Shown here: positions 22,248 through 35,235 of the stretch, piece by piece
How positions within the stretch are numbered: position 1 is the stretch's first letter
Layout: every line of letters starts with the position of its first letter
Assembly: GCA_023375675.1 (NCBI GenBank)
Contig: JALQBC010000019.1
Coordinates: forward strand, 372,001-436,000
DNA length: 64,000 bases
Reading direction: 5' to 3'
DNA from: Cytospora piceicola
Taxonomy: Eukaryota > Ascomycota > Sordariomycetes > Diaporthales > Cytosporaceae
Notes under the pieces: model-generated
The model's input: only the letters and a program-made list of their open reading frames with translations
What the model was told of the DNA's origin: nothing
The model's database searches: none
Made by a program: the position numbers and the translations under genes

Positions 22248-23279
22248 CTTGACGGGATGGTTCTGAGTGGAGATTTGGGGAAATGGGAAAAAGAAGGGAA
22301 GGGGGAAAAGAAAGGGCTTTGATGAAGCTTATGGGGAGGGAGGTATAGGTTCAATTCAAGGAAGCTTCCTCCTGGGCGGCTGGACTAGGTCGACTCACCG
22401 AATGGCGTTGGACCAATTTTTTCTGTCACAGCGCCGAACTCGGTCCTGCCTGCACATGTGTGGCTGCAGCCGCCCCACACCGATGTGGGGTAGAACTGGT
22501 CAATTGGGTTTGGGGCCGTTCTGCGGGGGGAGTCAGCTCCTCCAGGCTCCTCCTTTTGAAGTTCCAGCCCAGAACTCCAGATCGCTACCCAGTAATGTCC
22601 TAATGTCCACAGCCTTAGCTGGCTGGCTCTTCTAGGGTCTTGTTTGGTTGAGAACAGGGATCGGCCTGTGAAGGAGGAACGAGTATCTACTTGATCACAT
22701 TTTACAGACGACGAGGCAAACATTTACCAAGGTACCACATACACATACTCACACACACAGACAAACACGCACACACACAGAGAGAGAGAGAGAAAGAGAG
22801 AGACACACGAAGAGAGAGACAGAACCATTAGCACCAGCGGCGACACGATGTTGTTGTTGATGATGTTGTTGTTGTTATTCTTCAAGCAGAACTGGTCATT
22901 ACCACCTGCCCAAATTTACAAGGCCTCCCACAGACTTGTCCATAGTGCGTGCTAATAAAGTCAGTCTCCCTCCCCCATCCACACAACCTCCTTCGAATCT
23001 TTGTCTATGATCTGGCGTTTATAGAACGTCCAAGACACCAGCCGGAAAAAGGCGCCTCGCTGTCTTCGTAATGTAAAATGAGCAATACCACCCCTCTGGT
23101 CCCGCTCCCGCTCCTGCTCCTCCCTCGCATATGTGACAGTTGTTGTAGAGAAGAAGCATGACCCTTCGAATCCAAAAATCCGTGCTTGCTTGCTTGCTCG
23201 CTCGCTCACCTCTCCTCCCCGATTCATTTCGATACCATCCTGGACCAGGTCGGTAGGTCGACTCGGGTGAGCCGCCCGC
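22248..23279. other. Intergenic region with microsatellites
   Basis: Promoter of the reductoisomerase gene and 3' flank of UBC12. A mixed CA/GA simple-sequence tract occupies about 22740-22821, and a GTT/GAT-rich tract lies near 22850-22880. No supported gene. Confidence 0.6.
22740..22821. repeat. CA/GA microsatellite
   Basis: Runs of CACACA followed by GAGAGA with interruptions, directly readable. Confidence 0.85.
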
Positions 23280-23837
23280 TCACTTCAGCACGCGGTCGAA
23301 GGCCTGGCCCCTCACGCTGCCCCCGGACATGCTCGTCCTGACGTTCCTCTTGAACCCCTCCCTGTTATTCCTCAGGTCCTCGGCGGCCTCCTTGTTCAGC
23401 GGGTCGCTCGCGTTGGGCTCGAGGAACAGGAACTGCAGGCCGACGATGACGGCGTTGAGGTTCAGCACGGGCTTCCAGTCCTCGCGCAGGATGTTCAGGC
23501 ACACCTTGCCCTCGAGGTCGATGTTGGGGTGGTAGATCTTCTGCGTGCACCGCACCTTGGGCGGCTCGTGCGGGAAGTTCTGGTTGATGTCGAAGTCGAA
23601 GTCGAACCGGCCCCCGCGGTACATGCCCTCGTCCGGCTCGATCGTCAGCACGAACTTGAGGATGTTGTCCGCGTCCGGGAACTCGGTCCGCATCGTGCTG
23701 CCCAGGGACAGCTCCGACAGGTCCTTCTGCACCCGCAGCTGCGCCGCCGTCACCTTCTTCTTCTTGCCGCCCGATGCCGCGCCCTCGGCCGCGTCGGCCT
23801 TTTGTTGCTCCTTCTTCATCGACCATATCTTCAGCAT
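23280..23837 (-). CDS. UBC12: NEDD8-conjugating enzyme Ubc12
   Basis: E2 enzyme that transfers NEDD8/Rub1 to cullins, so it controls SCF-type ubiquitin ligases; cytosol and nucleus. One uninterrupted frame of 185 residues, the normal length. The N-terminal MLKIWSMKKEQQ segment matches the Ubc12-specific extension that docks on the NEDD8 E1, followed by a Lys-rich linker. The UBC fold starts near residue 32 with AAQLRVQKDL. The catalytic cysteine is C113 in GKVCLNILREDWKP. The upstream Pro-rich motif FPHEPPKVRCTQKIYHPN and the C-terminal LEPNASDPLNKEAA are characteristic of Ubc12 rather than other E2s. No intron is needed. Confidence 0.95.
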   Translation of the reverse strand: MLKIWSMKKEQQKADAAEGAASGGKKKKVTAAQLRVQKDLSELSLGSTMRTEFPDADNILKFVLTIEPDEGMYRGGRFDFDFDINQNFPHEPPKVRCTQKIYHPNIDLEGKVCLNILREDWKPVLNLNAVIVGLQFLFLEPNASDPLNKEAAEDLRNNREGFKRNVRTSMSGGSVRGQAFDRVLK

Positions 23838-24888
23838 CTTGGCGGTGAGGGGGTCGGGTGGCTGCCCCCAGGAGTACTAGTTTTGACGGTTGGGGTTTTG
23901 GGGGTTTCGACTTTCGGTGGCTAAGGTGGTTGGACCGAGGGAAAGGTCGAGTGGGGTGCGTCGAGTGTGTCGAGTGTGTCGAGTGTCTCGAGACGGTAAT
24001 AAGTCGGGGGATCAGGTCACGAGAATGGTCGCGTGCTTCGCAAGGAGGGTGTGAGATTGTCAAATTCTGGCGAGCGTGTCAACGGGACGGTTTGATGAGG
24101 AGAACAAGGGTGGTCGTGCTGAGAGAAGGTCCGCGTACCTGTCCTAGAAGAGTGGTGTCTGGCAAGCCTGGGTCCGTCGGGGTCCGCTGTGGTAGAAATA
24201 GAAAGTCGCGATGATGCAAGAAAGTGCTGGCTACAAGACGGACGTGGGCGTGGTGGGGTTACTTTACGGGTCGCCGGTTAACAGTTCAGTTAGGCAGTAA
24301 TACCCGATAAGATAAGACGGCAAAAGGTGAGTGAAGCCTTGCCTTCCCCCTGAAGTCACCAGCAATATGAACAGAGTACTTAGGTACACACGACCGCATA
24401 ATTTCTGAATAGGTAAAAAATATTTCAAGGACTCGAGACCAATACTAGTTGGTATACGATTATGCCTGAGAAGCTAGGAAAAAACTCTCCCTTCCCCTCC
24501 AGCACAAGAGAAAAAGCATACGCGCAAAACGCCACCACAAATGCTCCCGGTTTTCTCTCCAGACTGTTGTTTATCAACCTCGCCCAGATGTGTCTGCCAC
24601 CTGTCTGCCACTACCCTACTCTACCGTGTTTCCTCCCGCTTGGCTTTCCAAGGCCTGAAAGTTCAGGCTACCAGCTCTTTGGACAGATGTAAAAGGAAAT
24701 GCCAAGATGAAGAAGACCATATGATCCAGTTGGTCCATCCCTTCTTTGGGGGGGAGTTTCGCGCCTTGTTTATACGAACAATATGCCGTTACTCCAGCTA
24801 CCTGAGAAGCACATGTTGTTTCTCTCCGTGTAAATGTGTAGATTCCGCGCCAGGATGTTCCTCGGACGAGGAAGATCCAATTCGCTGC
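23838..24888. other. Intergenic region between UBC12 and the chitin synthase gene
   Basis: This holds the UBC12 leader, with short direct repeats of GTCGAGTGT near 23960-23990, and the 3' flank of the chitin synthase gene. No supported gene. Confidence 0.55.
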
Positions 24889-27767
24889 TTATCGTCTGGC
24901 GAAGCAGCACATGATACCAGTCCTACCCAAGAACCAGCAGAAGCCGATGAAACGGATAATAGACAGGAAAGCAGTGGAGTAAAGCAGGACCTTGAAGAAC
25001 CAAGCAGTTCGGTCTGAGGATTTTTTCTATTTGAACTGTGTTAGCCAATAGCACACGGTATGATGGGGCTTTGGGATCACTTACGCCGATACCGAGACCG
25101 TTGAAGTTGTCACTGGTAATAATCACGGCCAACAGACAGTTGGAGAACAACCACGAGACGACCAGACCCGTTCGGAAGGACTTGTATCCATCCTCGGCGT
25201 CGGGGGTGTCGTCCTCCTCCTCCGCCTTGAAGGGAGCGAGCGCACGCCTGACAGTCTGCTCGAACTGGCTGTCGATATCCTCCTGGGGCTTCTCGACTTC
25301 TTCGACGACGGGGCCATCGCCCTTGTCATCCTTGATGACGTTGGCAGAGGGGATGTGCTCGGCCTTGTCGGATCCCTTGGTACCCCAAGACACATCGTGC
25401 CAGTTGTTGAAGGCGTACACCATGAGGATGTTGATGTAAGTCGACATGAGCAGCATGTAGTAGGGGTAGGAGTGGAACATGTGCCATGGGTCGAGGTACA
25501 TGAACGAGGCAAGGTAGTACATTCCGTAGATGGTGAACAGGGCCAACAGCAGGACACCTCCAGTCGACGAGCCGCCGAACAAACTCTTGAGCAAGTCCTT
25601 TGCGTCGTCTGTATCGATGTCGAGACCAACGTGGAAGGCACGGTAGATCAGGTAGCCAGAGTCGAACAGGATGTAAAGCTGGATAAGACCGAAGACGGCG
25701 AACGATGTGATGTACGTGTACTTGGAACCCTTAGGTCTGTTACCCAGAGCCAGGATGAACTGCAGGATAACGAAAGCCAGGTAGATGTACTTGACGACGG
25801 CGTTAAAGTAGGGGGTGACAGTGTTACCGAAGGGCCAGGCGGTGGCGCCGCTCGAACTTGAGGAAGACGACGGGTCGCCGACCAGGTCCATGATGACAGA
25901 TGTGGTAAGCCAGTAAGACGCGAGGGAGAACCAAGAGAAGACAAGATTGGCCAAGTTGTAGATACCCTGGACGTGGAAGAAGAACATGCGGATCAGGTTG
26001 TGGCCAGACTTGTACATCCGGCCAAAGTGCATCATGGAGTACAGACTGGCAGCGAAGGAACCGTTCAGCCATCGTCGACGCTGGGAGATGAATTCCGGAG
26101 CACCCTCGGGAACATCAGTCTCACCCTTGGCCGCCTTGATGTAGTTCAGGTGCCACTTCTGACCAGCCTTGGCCACAAGCTCGAAACAGAGGATACGATC
26201 CTCAGCCAAGAACATGTTCTTCTTGAAAATGTTCATGCCGTCAATACCCTTCTTTCCGAGAATCTTGGAAAGCGTGTGGTCACCGTGGAAGTACTGCTCG
26301 AGTGGCCGACCCATGATGGCACGGAATCGGTAGGCCGAGAAGGCACCGGGCAACACACTGACGTAACCGAATGCACTCTCTAGGGGCTTGTCCAGGATGT
26401 TGGAGATCTTGTACTCGAAGTTCTGGATGGCCACGAGGGGGTTGAGCAGCTTCTTGCCGCCCTTTCCAAGCATAGCATGAATCTCACCACAAGCACCACC
26501 GAGGTCCTTGTCGTTGTAGAAGCCCTCCCACAGCGAAAGCAGCGACCTGGGACTGGGCTTGGTACCGGCGTCGATGAGAATGCAGACCTCGGGGTTCAGG
26601 ATACGGCCGAAACCGTTGAACAGCCAACGATGAGAGTTGATCTTCTTGCTGTTGTCGGCCTTGACACAGAAGATCATCTGCACTGGAGGCAGCGTCTGGG
26701 GGCTGTCGTCGAGAGGCCTGATGAGCTGCTGGTTGGGCGTGACGGATAATTGTGTGGTGTACTCGAAAATGTGGGCTACTGTGGGCTCGCCGTTGACATC
26801 CTTCTTGATAACACCATCCTGGTAGATACCGATGGTGGCCAGGACATCCAGGGAGTTCTTGTCTGTCTTCTCGATACCGTCGAAGACCATGCACACGACG
26901 ATCTTCTGCCAGGCTGGGCCACCCTTGTTCCAGAAAGTAGACTTCTTCAGGTTGACAATGTCACGGATGTTCTGCATAACACCGTGGAGGGTTCTGGCGA
27001 GAAGCACCTTGTCTTCGTTATAGTAGGTAATGGCGATACAGAGCTCGGTGTGGCGGTTGTACATGCGGGGTCGCAGGTCATAACCGTTCTTGAGGGTGAA
27101 GTCGTTGGGGTCGCACGTCGCAGCCGTGTACCGCATCTTGGTGAACTCCTCATTTCCTCCCTCCACGTCCCTGTATTTTGGCTGGATGGCGTTCCTGATG
27201 GCACTGGGCACGGGGTAGTCGATACTGAGAACGGAACCCTGGACCAGCTTGACCCTTCTGGTCTTGGACCGTCCCAGGCCGCCGCCTGCGGGCACCTGTT
27301 GACGGTTGAGCCAGCTGTCCTCGTCGTTTACCGTCGAGGCGGGCCGATCTGGATCTCCCGTGGGGAAGCCGCTCTCGAGGCCACCGCTGTACTCATTGTT
27401 GTAGCCGCCGATGCCCGCGCCGGGCTGGGTTGTGCCAGCATTGGGGGCGTAGGACTCGGTCAAGCTGTAGGCTGATACAGGACGGACGGGAGGGGTTACG
27501 GTCCCAAGCCGATCTTGCTCGTACATGGCTGGGCCTTGGCCTAGAAGTGATCGCTGTACCTCGTCGTCCTGTTCGTTCTCAGGGGGCATGTGGTACTGCA
27601 GCACAGGAAAATCGTGTTAGAGACGGTTGGTTTCAATTAAGATCGAGATCAACGAAGCAGGCAGAAAGAAGGGGAGAAGAAAAGCTATCACGAACGCCCG
27701 CTGGGTTTGGGTTGAGGTCCTGCATGTCATGGCCATTGTAGCCGTCTCCATGACCGTTGTACGCCAT
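24889..27767 (-). CDS. Chitin synthase, class III
   Basis: Membrane glycosyltransferase polymerising UDP-GlcNAc into chitin at hyphal tips and septa. Three exons, 27767-27696 (24 codons), 27595-25085 and 25026-24889, give 906 residues; introns are 100 and 58 bases. Splicing replaces the intronic read-through at both ends: the first exon supplies a typical start (MAYNGHGDG) and the last supplies the final membrane segment ending [11 protein letters not shown]2 catalytic motifs are DAGTK (~366-370), [10 protein letters not shown] (~439-448), EDR (489-491) and QRRRW (529-533), followed by transmembrane helices. [19 protein letters not shown] and [11 protein letters not shown] point to class III (Neurospora chs-1, Aspergillus chsB). 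A poly-Ser insert follows the first helix of the C-terminal bundle. The first intron has an unusual donor, GTTCGT. Confidence 0.94.
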
Positions 27768-29547
27768 ATTAACCAACCTCTGGTTGAGTGAATGGTCGTT
27801 TCGATTATTTTAAGCGGGCCAAGTGACTGGACGCTCCTCGCTTGTGTGTTCCGTATGTGGAAGCGAGTTAAGATGAAATCACTAGTAAGGTGATTGCTGG
27901 TTTATGTCGATTGTAATAAAGGGGAGGGTTATAGGGAGTGTCCAGCTGGCTGGGATGAGAGAAGGTCCCCGTGGTTCCAAGGTTCAATGTTGACAGGACA
28001 AAGAGCCGCGGCGCCGTATGCAGCTTGGGGGCTGATGAAAGTCCAAAAAAGGAGGTAACGGCGTCTCCACGCCAAAAGAGTACTTGAGTAAGTAGTAGGC
28101 AAGGTTGATCCCGTTGTGACCGTTGTCGTATCGTATCAAAGGGTCAAAGGGGGTGGGACCCAAGACCAAGCGAAAAGGATTGGATGGACTATCGCAAAAG
28201 AGCACCCTGGCTTTAACCGTTGGGGATGTGCAAAGATGAAGCAACAGAAAAATATGTGCTGAGAGAAAAGAAGTAGTAGCTGGTAGCTAGCTGTAGAGAA
28301 AAGAAGAGGCCAACTCGCCAACTCTCGGCTGGTCTCGTAAGGAGCAGGGGAAAAAGGAGGTCCGCATAAAAAAAGATGACTACTGTAGGCTGGTCAAAGG
28401 AGTTCTCCCCAAAATGTGGCTTAGCATAGGTTGGGTTGGGTTTGGGAGGACCAGCGTCTCCACCATCAGCACCCGCAAAAAAGGCTGGCGGTCGGGGAGT
28501 CCTAGCTGTACTGGCTGTCAGGCTGTCAGGAGCTGCCGTTTGGGCCACTGCTTTCAAGGTTGCTGCTTGACTGAAGCTTGACTGCGGCTACTTTACAGGG
28601 CATAACTACCTACCCAGGTACTCAAGTACTCACACTACCTAGGTACCTTGGTTTGCAACACGGCACGTCAGATTCATCATAACAGGTTATCCCGTCCTAT
28701 AGGTTTTCCAACGCTTCCAAGGTTTTCTCATAGCATGGCAAGCAAGCATGTACAGTCATAAAAACTATGGTAATTCGATATTATGGAATGTGCCATAAGT
28801 AATCCATACTAGTTAGTTAGTAGTGCCGAAGCACAGGGACTATTATCCTACAGGTAATACTACGCAGCTACGTACGGATCCGTATCAATCTGTGTAAGTA
28901 TGCGAGTATGTACTCGATATGTATGTATAGGCAAGGCCGGATCCTAAGGAGCACAAAAAAAGGAGTTCACTGTGTCTACGAATTCACTTTCCCCTTTTCC
29001 CATCATTTATCAATCAATCACGGATTATGTACACGTGCAAAAAGAACAAGACCAAAGTAGTCTCGTCACTGAACCAACCCCCTGGATGACAGGAATGGCG
29101 GGCATCGATGTCAGACACTTGGTCGGTCCCCTGACTCTGGTATAGCCGACACTGGCGTACTATGTATGGTATGGTCTGCTATTCCGAGACCTTGGAACGC
29201 AACGTTTTAAGTAACGTTTCTGCTGCCGCAGCCGCCGGCCGTAACTCTAACCTCCCGCCTGGGAGACAAGCATATTTAGGTACCTACTAACCTTGGAAGC
29301 GAGTACTTAAGTACCTACCTAGGTACTTAGTAGGTGGGCGGTACCGACCTACGTACCTAGGTAGTTGGTTTACAGCCAAGATCTCATGACTACCTATCTT
29401 ATCCGTAATATCACGTACAGGAGATACTTATCTAGTTACTTATCAGTAGTGTATCGTACATGTTCTAAACATTCTAGAAAGTCTCCATAGCGTGTTCCCT
29501 TCACATACGAGAAGAGGACCCTGATCAACCATGGATCGTGAGAAGTC

Positions 29548-29595
29548 CCGTCACCCGTCACCCGTGATCCGTCACCCGTGATCCGTCACCCGTGG
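29548..29595. repeat. Minisatellite of CGTCACCCGTGATC-type units
   Basis: Four to five head-to-tail units built from CGTCACC and CGTGATC blocks can be read directly. Confidence 0.7.
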
Positions 29596-31646
29596 GCCGA
29601 GCGTCAATCGAAGAAGATACCGGTAGTAGTAGTAGCCTCGCCTGCAGGGTAAAAAACACTCGATCAGCCCCTATTCCGTGCTGATCCCAACTCCAAGGGC
29701 GTCTGGCGATGGCCGAGCTGCCCTGACTCCTGATTGCCCACTTGCCGCTGCAGGGGTTTTTGATACCTGGGGCTGCAGGCTACCCTGCTACATAGATATG
29801 TTTGTAAACTATTAAAGGCCGAGAGGTGTCTGCATTGTGAGAGGCGGCTAGTAAATTCGCAATTTTGCTGGGCGAGAATTGGTAGCATTGCTATTCTTCT
29901 TTGTCTGAAACAACCACCCACACACGTTGTTGCTTTTGGCAAGTGATGTACCCCCCTCGTATTCCATCTTGCCTCCTGGCAGACTGCCGATTTGAACATC
30001 TTCACCGCTTCCAGCAGGTCGCATTCCTACAATCTTACTAAGTTTACTGAACAATCCAGCAAGCCTGCAAGCTATCATTCGAAACAATCCTTCAAACGAA
30101 ACGTCAACTGGTCGCAGCCTTCTGTCAGCTGTCCCACAGAAATACACACCCGGATGGCGGCGTCAACCAGCATAAAAGAAGAGGCCTCGTGGGCACCACT
30201 AAAACACAACCACCATTTGCTCTTCTCTTTCTCTCTGTCTCTCTCTCTCTCTTTTTCTTCTCCCAACCACATGCGTCAATCCCGTCTTCTCATCAGAGAT
30301 TGACATTCTAGCACTTAGCGAGCGGCTCGCTGCCGCCCAAACACTGTAGCTGGCCGCTAAAACCTGACACTGGCCGGGGTCCGTCTGCCCCTTGGCCCCG
30401 TTTCCACTTTCGAGCATTAAAAATAGAACGGGTGCTCTTGCGCGGCGGCGCCTCATGCACCACCGGTAGCTTCCGCACTTGCCCATTCCGGGCTCCGGCA
30501 CCCCTAGTGAGGCTGTGTCTTCCTTACTGCCACAGCCACTGCGACTGTGCGACTTCCAGGAGACCAGGAGATCCTGGCTGTCGTCACAGAAGCACTTCAC
30601 CGTCTTTTGCGCCTATCGTGAAAAGAATCCTTGGGGGATTAGGGCACCCGGGCATCGCATCGACGCCAACAACCGCCTGGACCGAGACTCATATATATAC
30701 ATACATACACAAAGCCAACATGCTCAGCTGAAGAATCCAGTGGCTGGCAAGCTCCCACGTTTAACGGCACCTAGGTAACTACCAACGGTAGCGTGCTGCA
30801 TCAGAGACGGCATCCAACAGCTGTGCCACTGCAGCAGAATCGCGACGCGTCGAGATTTCATCACGTTAGATTCTTCGGGATCTAAATACTGACCTTGATT
30901 AACACAGATTTGAAAGAAACTGCAGCCGGACAGATGCTCCAAGGAATGTGATGTTGTTGTTTTTGCGCTCCCTGGACCCGGCCTGCCCCGCCAGCCCACC
31001 TTGAGTGAGTGCCCCGGAGCGCAGGAGTCGCGACCGCATCCAGTCCGGGCAGACCACCGGCCGGCCGGCCCTCCACGCCCTATTTATACTGTTTCACCAG
31101 TCAGCCGGCAATTATGGGACCTCATCATTCATATGGCTGGCTCTCTCCCTCTTGCTGTCGGCAGTCTAAAGGTGGCTGATCCTCAGTGTATCACTGGTGA
31201 GGTGTGAGGCCGTCAAGATCCTGCTTGTCTTGTGTCTTGAAAGACGAGCCACGGCTATCCGTGCTGCTTTCTTCACCAGGACTTGACGCCTGACAGCTCC
31301 ATAATGCTCGCCATAGGCAGGATGAGCCTCGTCTCGAATGTACAATGTCGTGATCGCCCAAGACTACCCCGGAAAGTGGGAAGCTCTACACACCATGATG
31401 CTGGCAAGACACAAGGGTAGAAGGGCTGCCGCATGCACACCTGCTCTGTTACAGTTACCCAATGACATAGTAGTACTCGTTGCAAGGCTGCAGATTACCT
31501 CGGAGGCTATTCAGTAACACCAGGACGTTGTTTGGTTGGGATCTCCAAACCAAATCAACACTTCATCACCTGTTTCCGGCCGTTGAACCGTTGAAGAGTG
31601 ATTTGGACATGCTCAGGAATTGCCTCAACGCTCAACGGCGACTAGG

Positions 31647-31678
31647 GGCCAGCCACCTGTGAGGCCAGCCACCTGTGA
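31647..31678. repeat. Two-copy 16-base tandem repeat
   Basis: GGCCAGCCACCTGTGA occurs twice with no mismatch. Confidence 0.85.
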
Positions 31679-32397
31679 GACCTGTGGCCTCAATACCAAA
31701 CCATCAAGAAAATCCAGATCTTGTGCCAAGGTAATGGACTGGCTGGTGGCAATCAACGGCTAATTTAATATGCGGATCATTTGGCCACCACTGTGACTAA
31801 CCAGCCCTTCCTCCCATTCGTGTCTTTCTACGCCACGCAATGGAAGCCAAGAGATGTTCCTGTGCGACGTACAGAAGGGTGCCCGTCATGTGGACAGTGT
31901 AGGACAACTGCTGAAGGGCGTGTCGTGATTGGGACAAATCCCGCTGATCGGAAAGGAGACGGCTCGACGGCTCGACGGTCGCTGCAGGGCATGCGGGTAC
32001 ACGGCATACGCCATACGGCATCTGTACGGCACATGGGCTTCGGACCACGAAAGGGCTGATCACCCTTTGAGTGCAGGGCCGTCTGCAGGGTATCTATCGT
32101 ACAGAGAGTGATCGGACGGAGCAGGCTGGCAGGTAACAGGTAAGCACGCGATCGTGATGATTGTCTGCCATTCCCCGTATCTGCCAGAGGAGGGAGAGAC
32201 ACATACACACCATTTATAACAAACCGGCCGGACTAAGATCCGGACCGCTTGTTGAAGGTTTAGATATTAAATTTGTAATAACAGCAGGGCTGAAACGCGC
32301 GGGCAGTCCTCATACGATCGACCAGAGTAAAAAAAAAAAGGTGTCGAGTCGTGTCGCTTGTCGTGTCGAATCTGGAGTCCGGAGTCCGGAGTCTGGA

Positions 32398-32402
<5 letters not shown>

Positions 32403-32446
<44 letters not shown>

Positions 32447-32449
32447 TCT
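32403..32449. repeat. CT microsatellite
   Basis: About 20 consecutive CT dinucleotides with one interruption near the end, in intergenic DNA. Confidence 0.9.
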
Positions 32450-33219
32450 TCCCCCCGGGAGCTGTGGACACTGGCTGACTGGCAGGACTCCTGGACTTCG
32501 GACTCTGGACTGTCACACTGGTGAGAATGAGAAATGGGAAATGAAATTACAAGGGTTGGCATTCCTACCGATCAAAGAGCAGCGGGCTAGCCCCAAATGC
32601 AGAGAAGTCCGCGTCGCTACCATATTAATGCTACGATGCGATACCCTGGCACCCCAGCAAGTCCCCAGCAAGTCCCCAGCATTGCGAGGGCTGCAAGCCT
32701 GCGAGGTTCAATAGTAAGAGGGTGATAAATTGGTTTTCGAGAGCCAAGCCTTTCGCTTAACATGACCCGTGGACCAGTCGATGGGGGCCAACTGGGGGCT
32801 TTATTGGAAAAAGGGCCGCTAGGGGCAAGTACCACGGTAGGAAGGACCTCTGTCGTGCCTGGAGTGCCCACTGTAACGGTATTCTTTCCAGGTTGTTTTC
32901 AAACCCTTGGTGTCCATTTTCCCACTCAACAAATGGTCTCTGCCAACCCGCCTGCCCGCCAACCCGCCAGCCCGCCAACCCCTCCTCCCTCTCTCTCACT
33001 TTGTTGCTTGCTTGCAAGTCAGTTTCTCTCTCTCTTTGCCGCTGCTGGGTTATTCAATACATACATACAACTAAACTCAGTTCCACTCTCCACTGTCCAC
33101 CACGGTCACTCATGGGCCATTTGATGTCCATTCCATCCCTCTAGTCTCTTATCCACCTGGCTGCTGCATTGCTTCCCGTTCATTCATCATCTACTGTATA
33201 TCTCATCAATCAGTAACCT

Positions 33220-33260
33220 ATCTATCTATCTACCTATCTATCTCTCTCTCTCTCTCTCTC
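33220..33260. repeat. CTAT/CT microsatellite in the Opy2-like gene leader region
   Basis: A CTAT tetranucleotide run passes into a CT run. It belongs to a long pyrimidine-rich region preceding the Opy2-like gene. Confidence 0.8.
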
Positions 33261-33890
33261 ACCCCTCAACCTTCGACCTGACACACATGGTGTGTTCTGT
33301 GTTCTGCGACGATTGATTCAATTGCCACCCACGCCCAAGGGAACGCAAAACATCCAAATGCCAATGGGTTCCGACAGAGAATAGATTGATTTCTATCCAT
33401 CCCAACCATCGTTAAACATCCATCTCCCCTTCTCTCTTTCTCTCTTTCCCAGGAGCTAGTTCTCCAGTCGCTCGCTATTCATTTAACTTCATCGCCCACC
33501 ATCTACAATCGCTACCTGATCCCGCCCTTGAAACGATTAACCCCTTGTCACGACCCCTTTGACGACGACTCTATCGACAACAACGGAACCCCGACTCTCG
33601 GTCCAACCTATCTTCTTTTTCTCTCCTTTGAATCTTTATTTTCTCGACATCGACCATCGACACGACGTACAAAAGTACATTTGCGATCTATTAAAAGAAT
33701 TCGCCGTCAGCCTCGCCAAGCCTCAGCTGAAAGCCCGTCGTCTGGCCTTGTGCTTGCACCGTTGACCCTGTCTGATCACCACACCGAAGTTGCGATTACT
33801 TGCCCTGTCGATCTCTTCTTGCTTCCCAATCGATAGCACAAATCATTATCACTGCTGCAACTGTGTTTGGCTCTCACATCGTACGTCACC

Positions 33891-35235
33891 ATGTCGTACG
33901 TAGAGGGAACAGGTGAGTTGCCATGTGCTGGCCCGTACCAACTACACCGGCCGGCCCTGTGCGGACCATCAATAGCTGACCTCTCGTACAGTATCCAACA
34001 CTGGCCTCTTCTCTCGACAGAATGGCTGTGTAGTATGTCAAGATGGCTCACCGTCGTGCCCAAGTTGTGACGAGAATCAGGAATGCCAGGTTTCTGTCCC
34101 TCTTGATTGCACCCAATGTCCACAAGCCTACTGCGCAGTTTCATCAAACCCTGTCTCGGGGAGTCCATCAAAGTCCAGCTCGAAGGCAAGCGCGGGAGCA
34201 ATCGCTGGTGCCGTTATCGGTGGTCTCGCTCTAGTAGCAGTCGTCGGTGTTGTCACCTACTTTGTCTGGAAACATTGCGTCAAGAACAAGAGGGCACAAA
34301 TGGAGCAGGCAGCCTGGGACGATGACGGGGAGTACGGCGGACAGCGCGAGAAGGACTTCAACACAACGAGAGACCCAAGGCAAACGGGGCAAACCCGCAA
34401 CTCGATCGCTTCGACCGTTCTTACCCGAGCTTCCAACATCATCCAAATCGCCTACATCCCAGGAGTCACGAACCGAGCTACGCCAACCTCGCCGACACTC
34501 CTCGTACCGCCCGTCCCTCCGATTCCCATCTCTGTTTCTTCGCCGTCCGGCACTCCCACATCGGGCGGAGACCAGCATTTCTTCGTGCCGGGTGACCTGC
34601 GCGACTCGATGGCCTCTGGCATGACCGGCTATACCGACCGAACATCTTACGCCCGCACTTCATACGCACCCCGATCGAGCGTTGCCTCTACTATATATGG
34701 CAAGGCAGGCGTGGTTGTCACCCCCGCACAAACCGGTATGCGGGCGAAGGCAGCCATGGTCAGTGTCAAGTCGAATGGTAGCGGCAGTTCTGGTGAAACT
34801 GCAGTGCCACCGGTACCACCAGTGCCCGTGGTCGACAAAAGGAGGTTCCAAGATCAGGACCAACTGAGTCCGACAGGGAGCACCTTCAGTGTTGGCTCGA
34901 CTTTCCTGAACAACTCAACAAATGTCAACACCGCAACGGCTGTGCGTGCCCAGATGGTCCGCGTGGGAAGCAATTTGAAGCAAGCAACTTCGGCGAGCGA
35001 TAGGAGCATTACCGAAGAGGACGCTGAGAGGTCCGGCGCCTCGACACCAGATACGCTTTCACCGTCGAGGGACGACCAACACAGTCCATTCCGGGACCCT
35101 CCTACAGAGAGGGCACGCCGCGAGAGCAGTCAAACGCTGGGTGCAATGATGGGGGAGTCGAAGAGGAGATCGTCACATGCGCCAGTCACCACCAGGGCCG
35201 TGAGCCCATTTGGTGATGAGCATGCGACATCATGA
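33891..35235 (+). CDS. OPY2: Opy2-like membrane anchor of the HOG/filamentation MAPK pathway
   Basis: Predicted single-pass plasma-membrane protein that in yeast recruits Ste50 and so connects Ste11 to osmotic and filamentation signalling. A 22-base first exon (33891-33912), a 79-base intron and exon 33992-35235 give 421 residues. The short extracellular part carries eight cysteines (C20, C23, C30, C33, C39, C47, C50, C55) in the Opy2 spacing CxxC...CPxC...C...CxxCPxxxC. One helix follows at about residues 76-100 (AGAIAGAVIGGLALVAVVGV), then a basic stop-transfer sequence. The ~320-residue cytoplasmic tail is Ser/Thr/Pro-rich, with VPPVPPIPI and VPPVPPVPVV motifs that could bind SH3 domains. 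There is no classical signal peptide, as in yeast Opy2. Identification rests on the Cys module and topology. Confidence 0.75.

Larger units (their letters stand above)
27768..33890. other. Gene-free region of about 6 kb
   Basis: No reading frame here has a recognisable domain or good splice structure. It contains the chitin synthase promoter (to about 28.6 kb), four copies of ACCTAGGT (28637, 29317, 29355, 30769), a short minisatellite (about 29548-29595), CT tracts and the long pyrimidine-rich leader of the Opy2-like gene (about 33.1-33.9 kb). ORFs in the leader lack an ATG start. Confidence 0.5.

Noticed and set aside
22720..22900. Possible retroelement long terminal repeat
   Set aside because: The repeats are simple CA/GA and GTT tracts with no matching flanking copy and no reverse transcriptase or integrase frame nearby.
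33528..33836. Upstream open frames in the leader of the Opy2-like gene
   Set aside because: They start at TTG rather than ATG and have no recognisable product, so they are poor uORF candidates.
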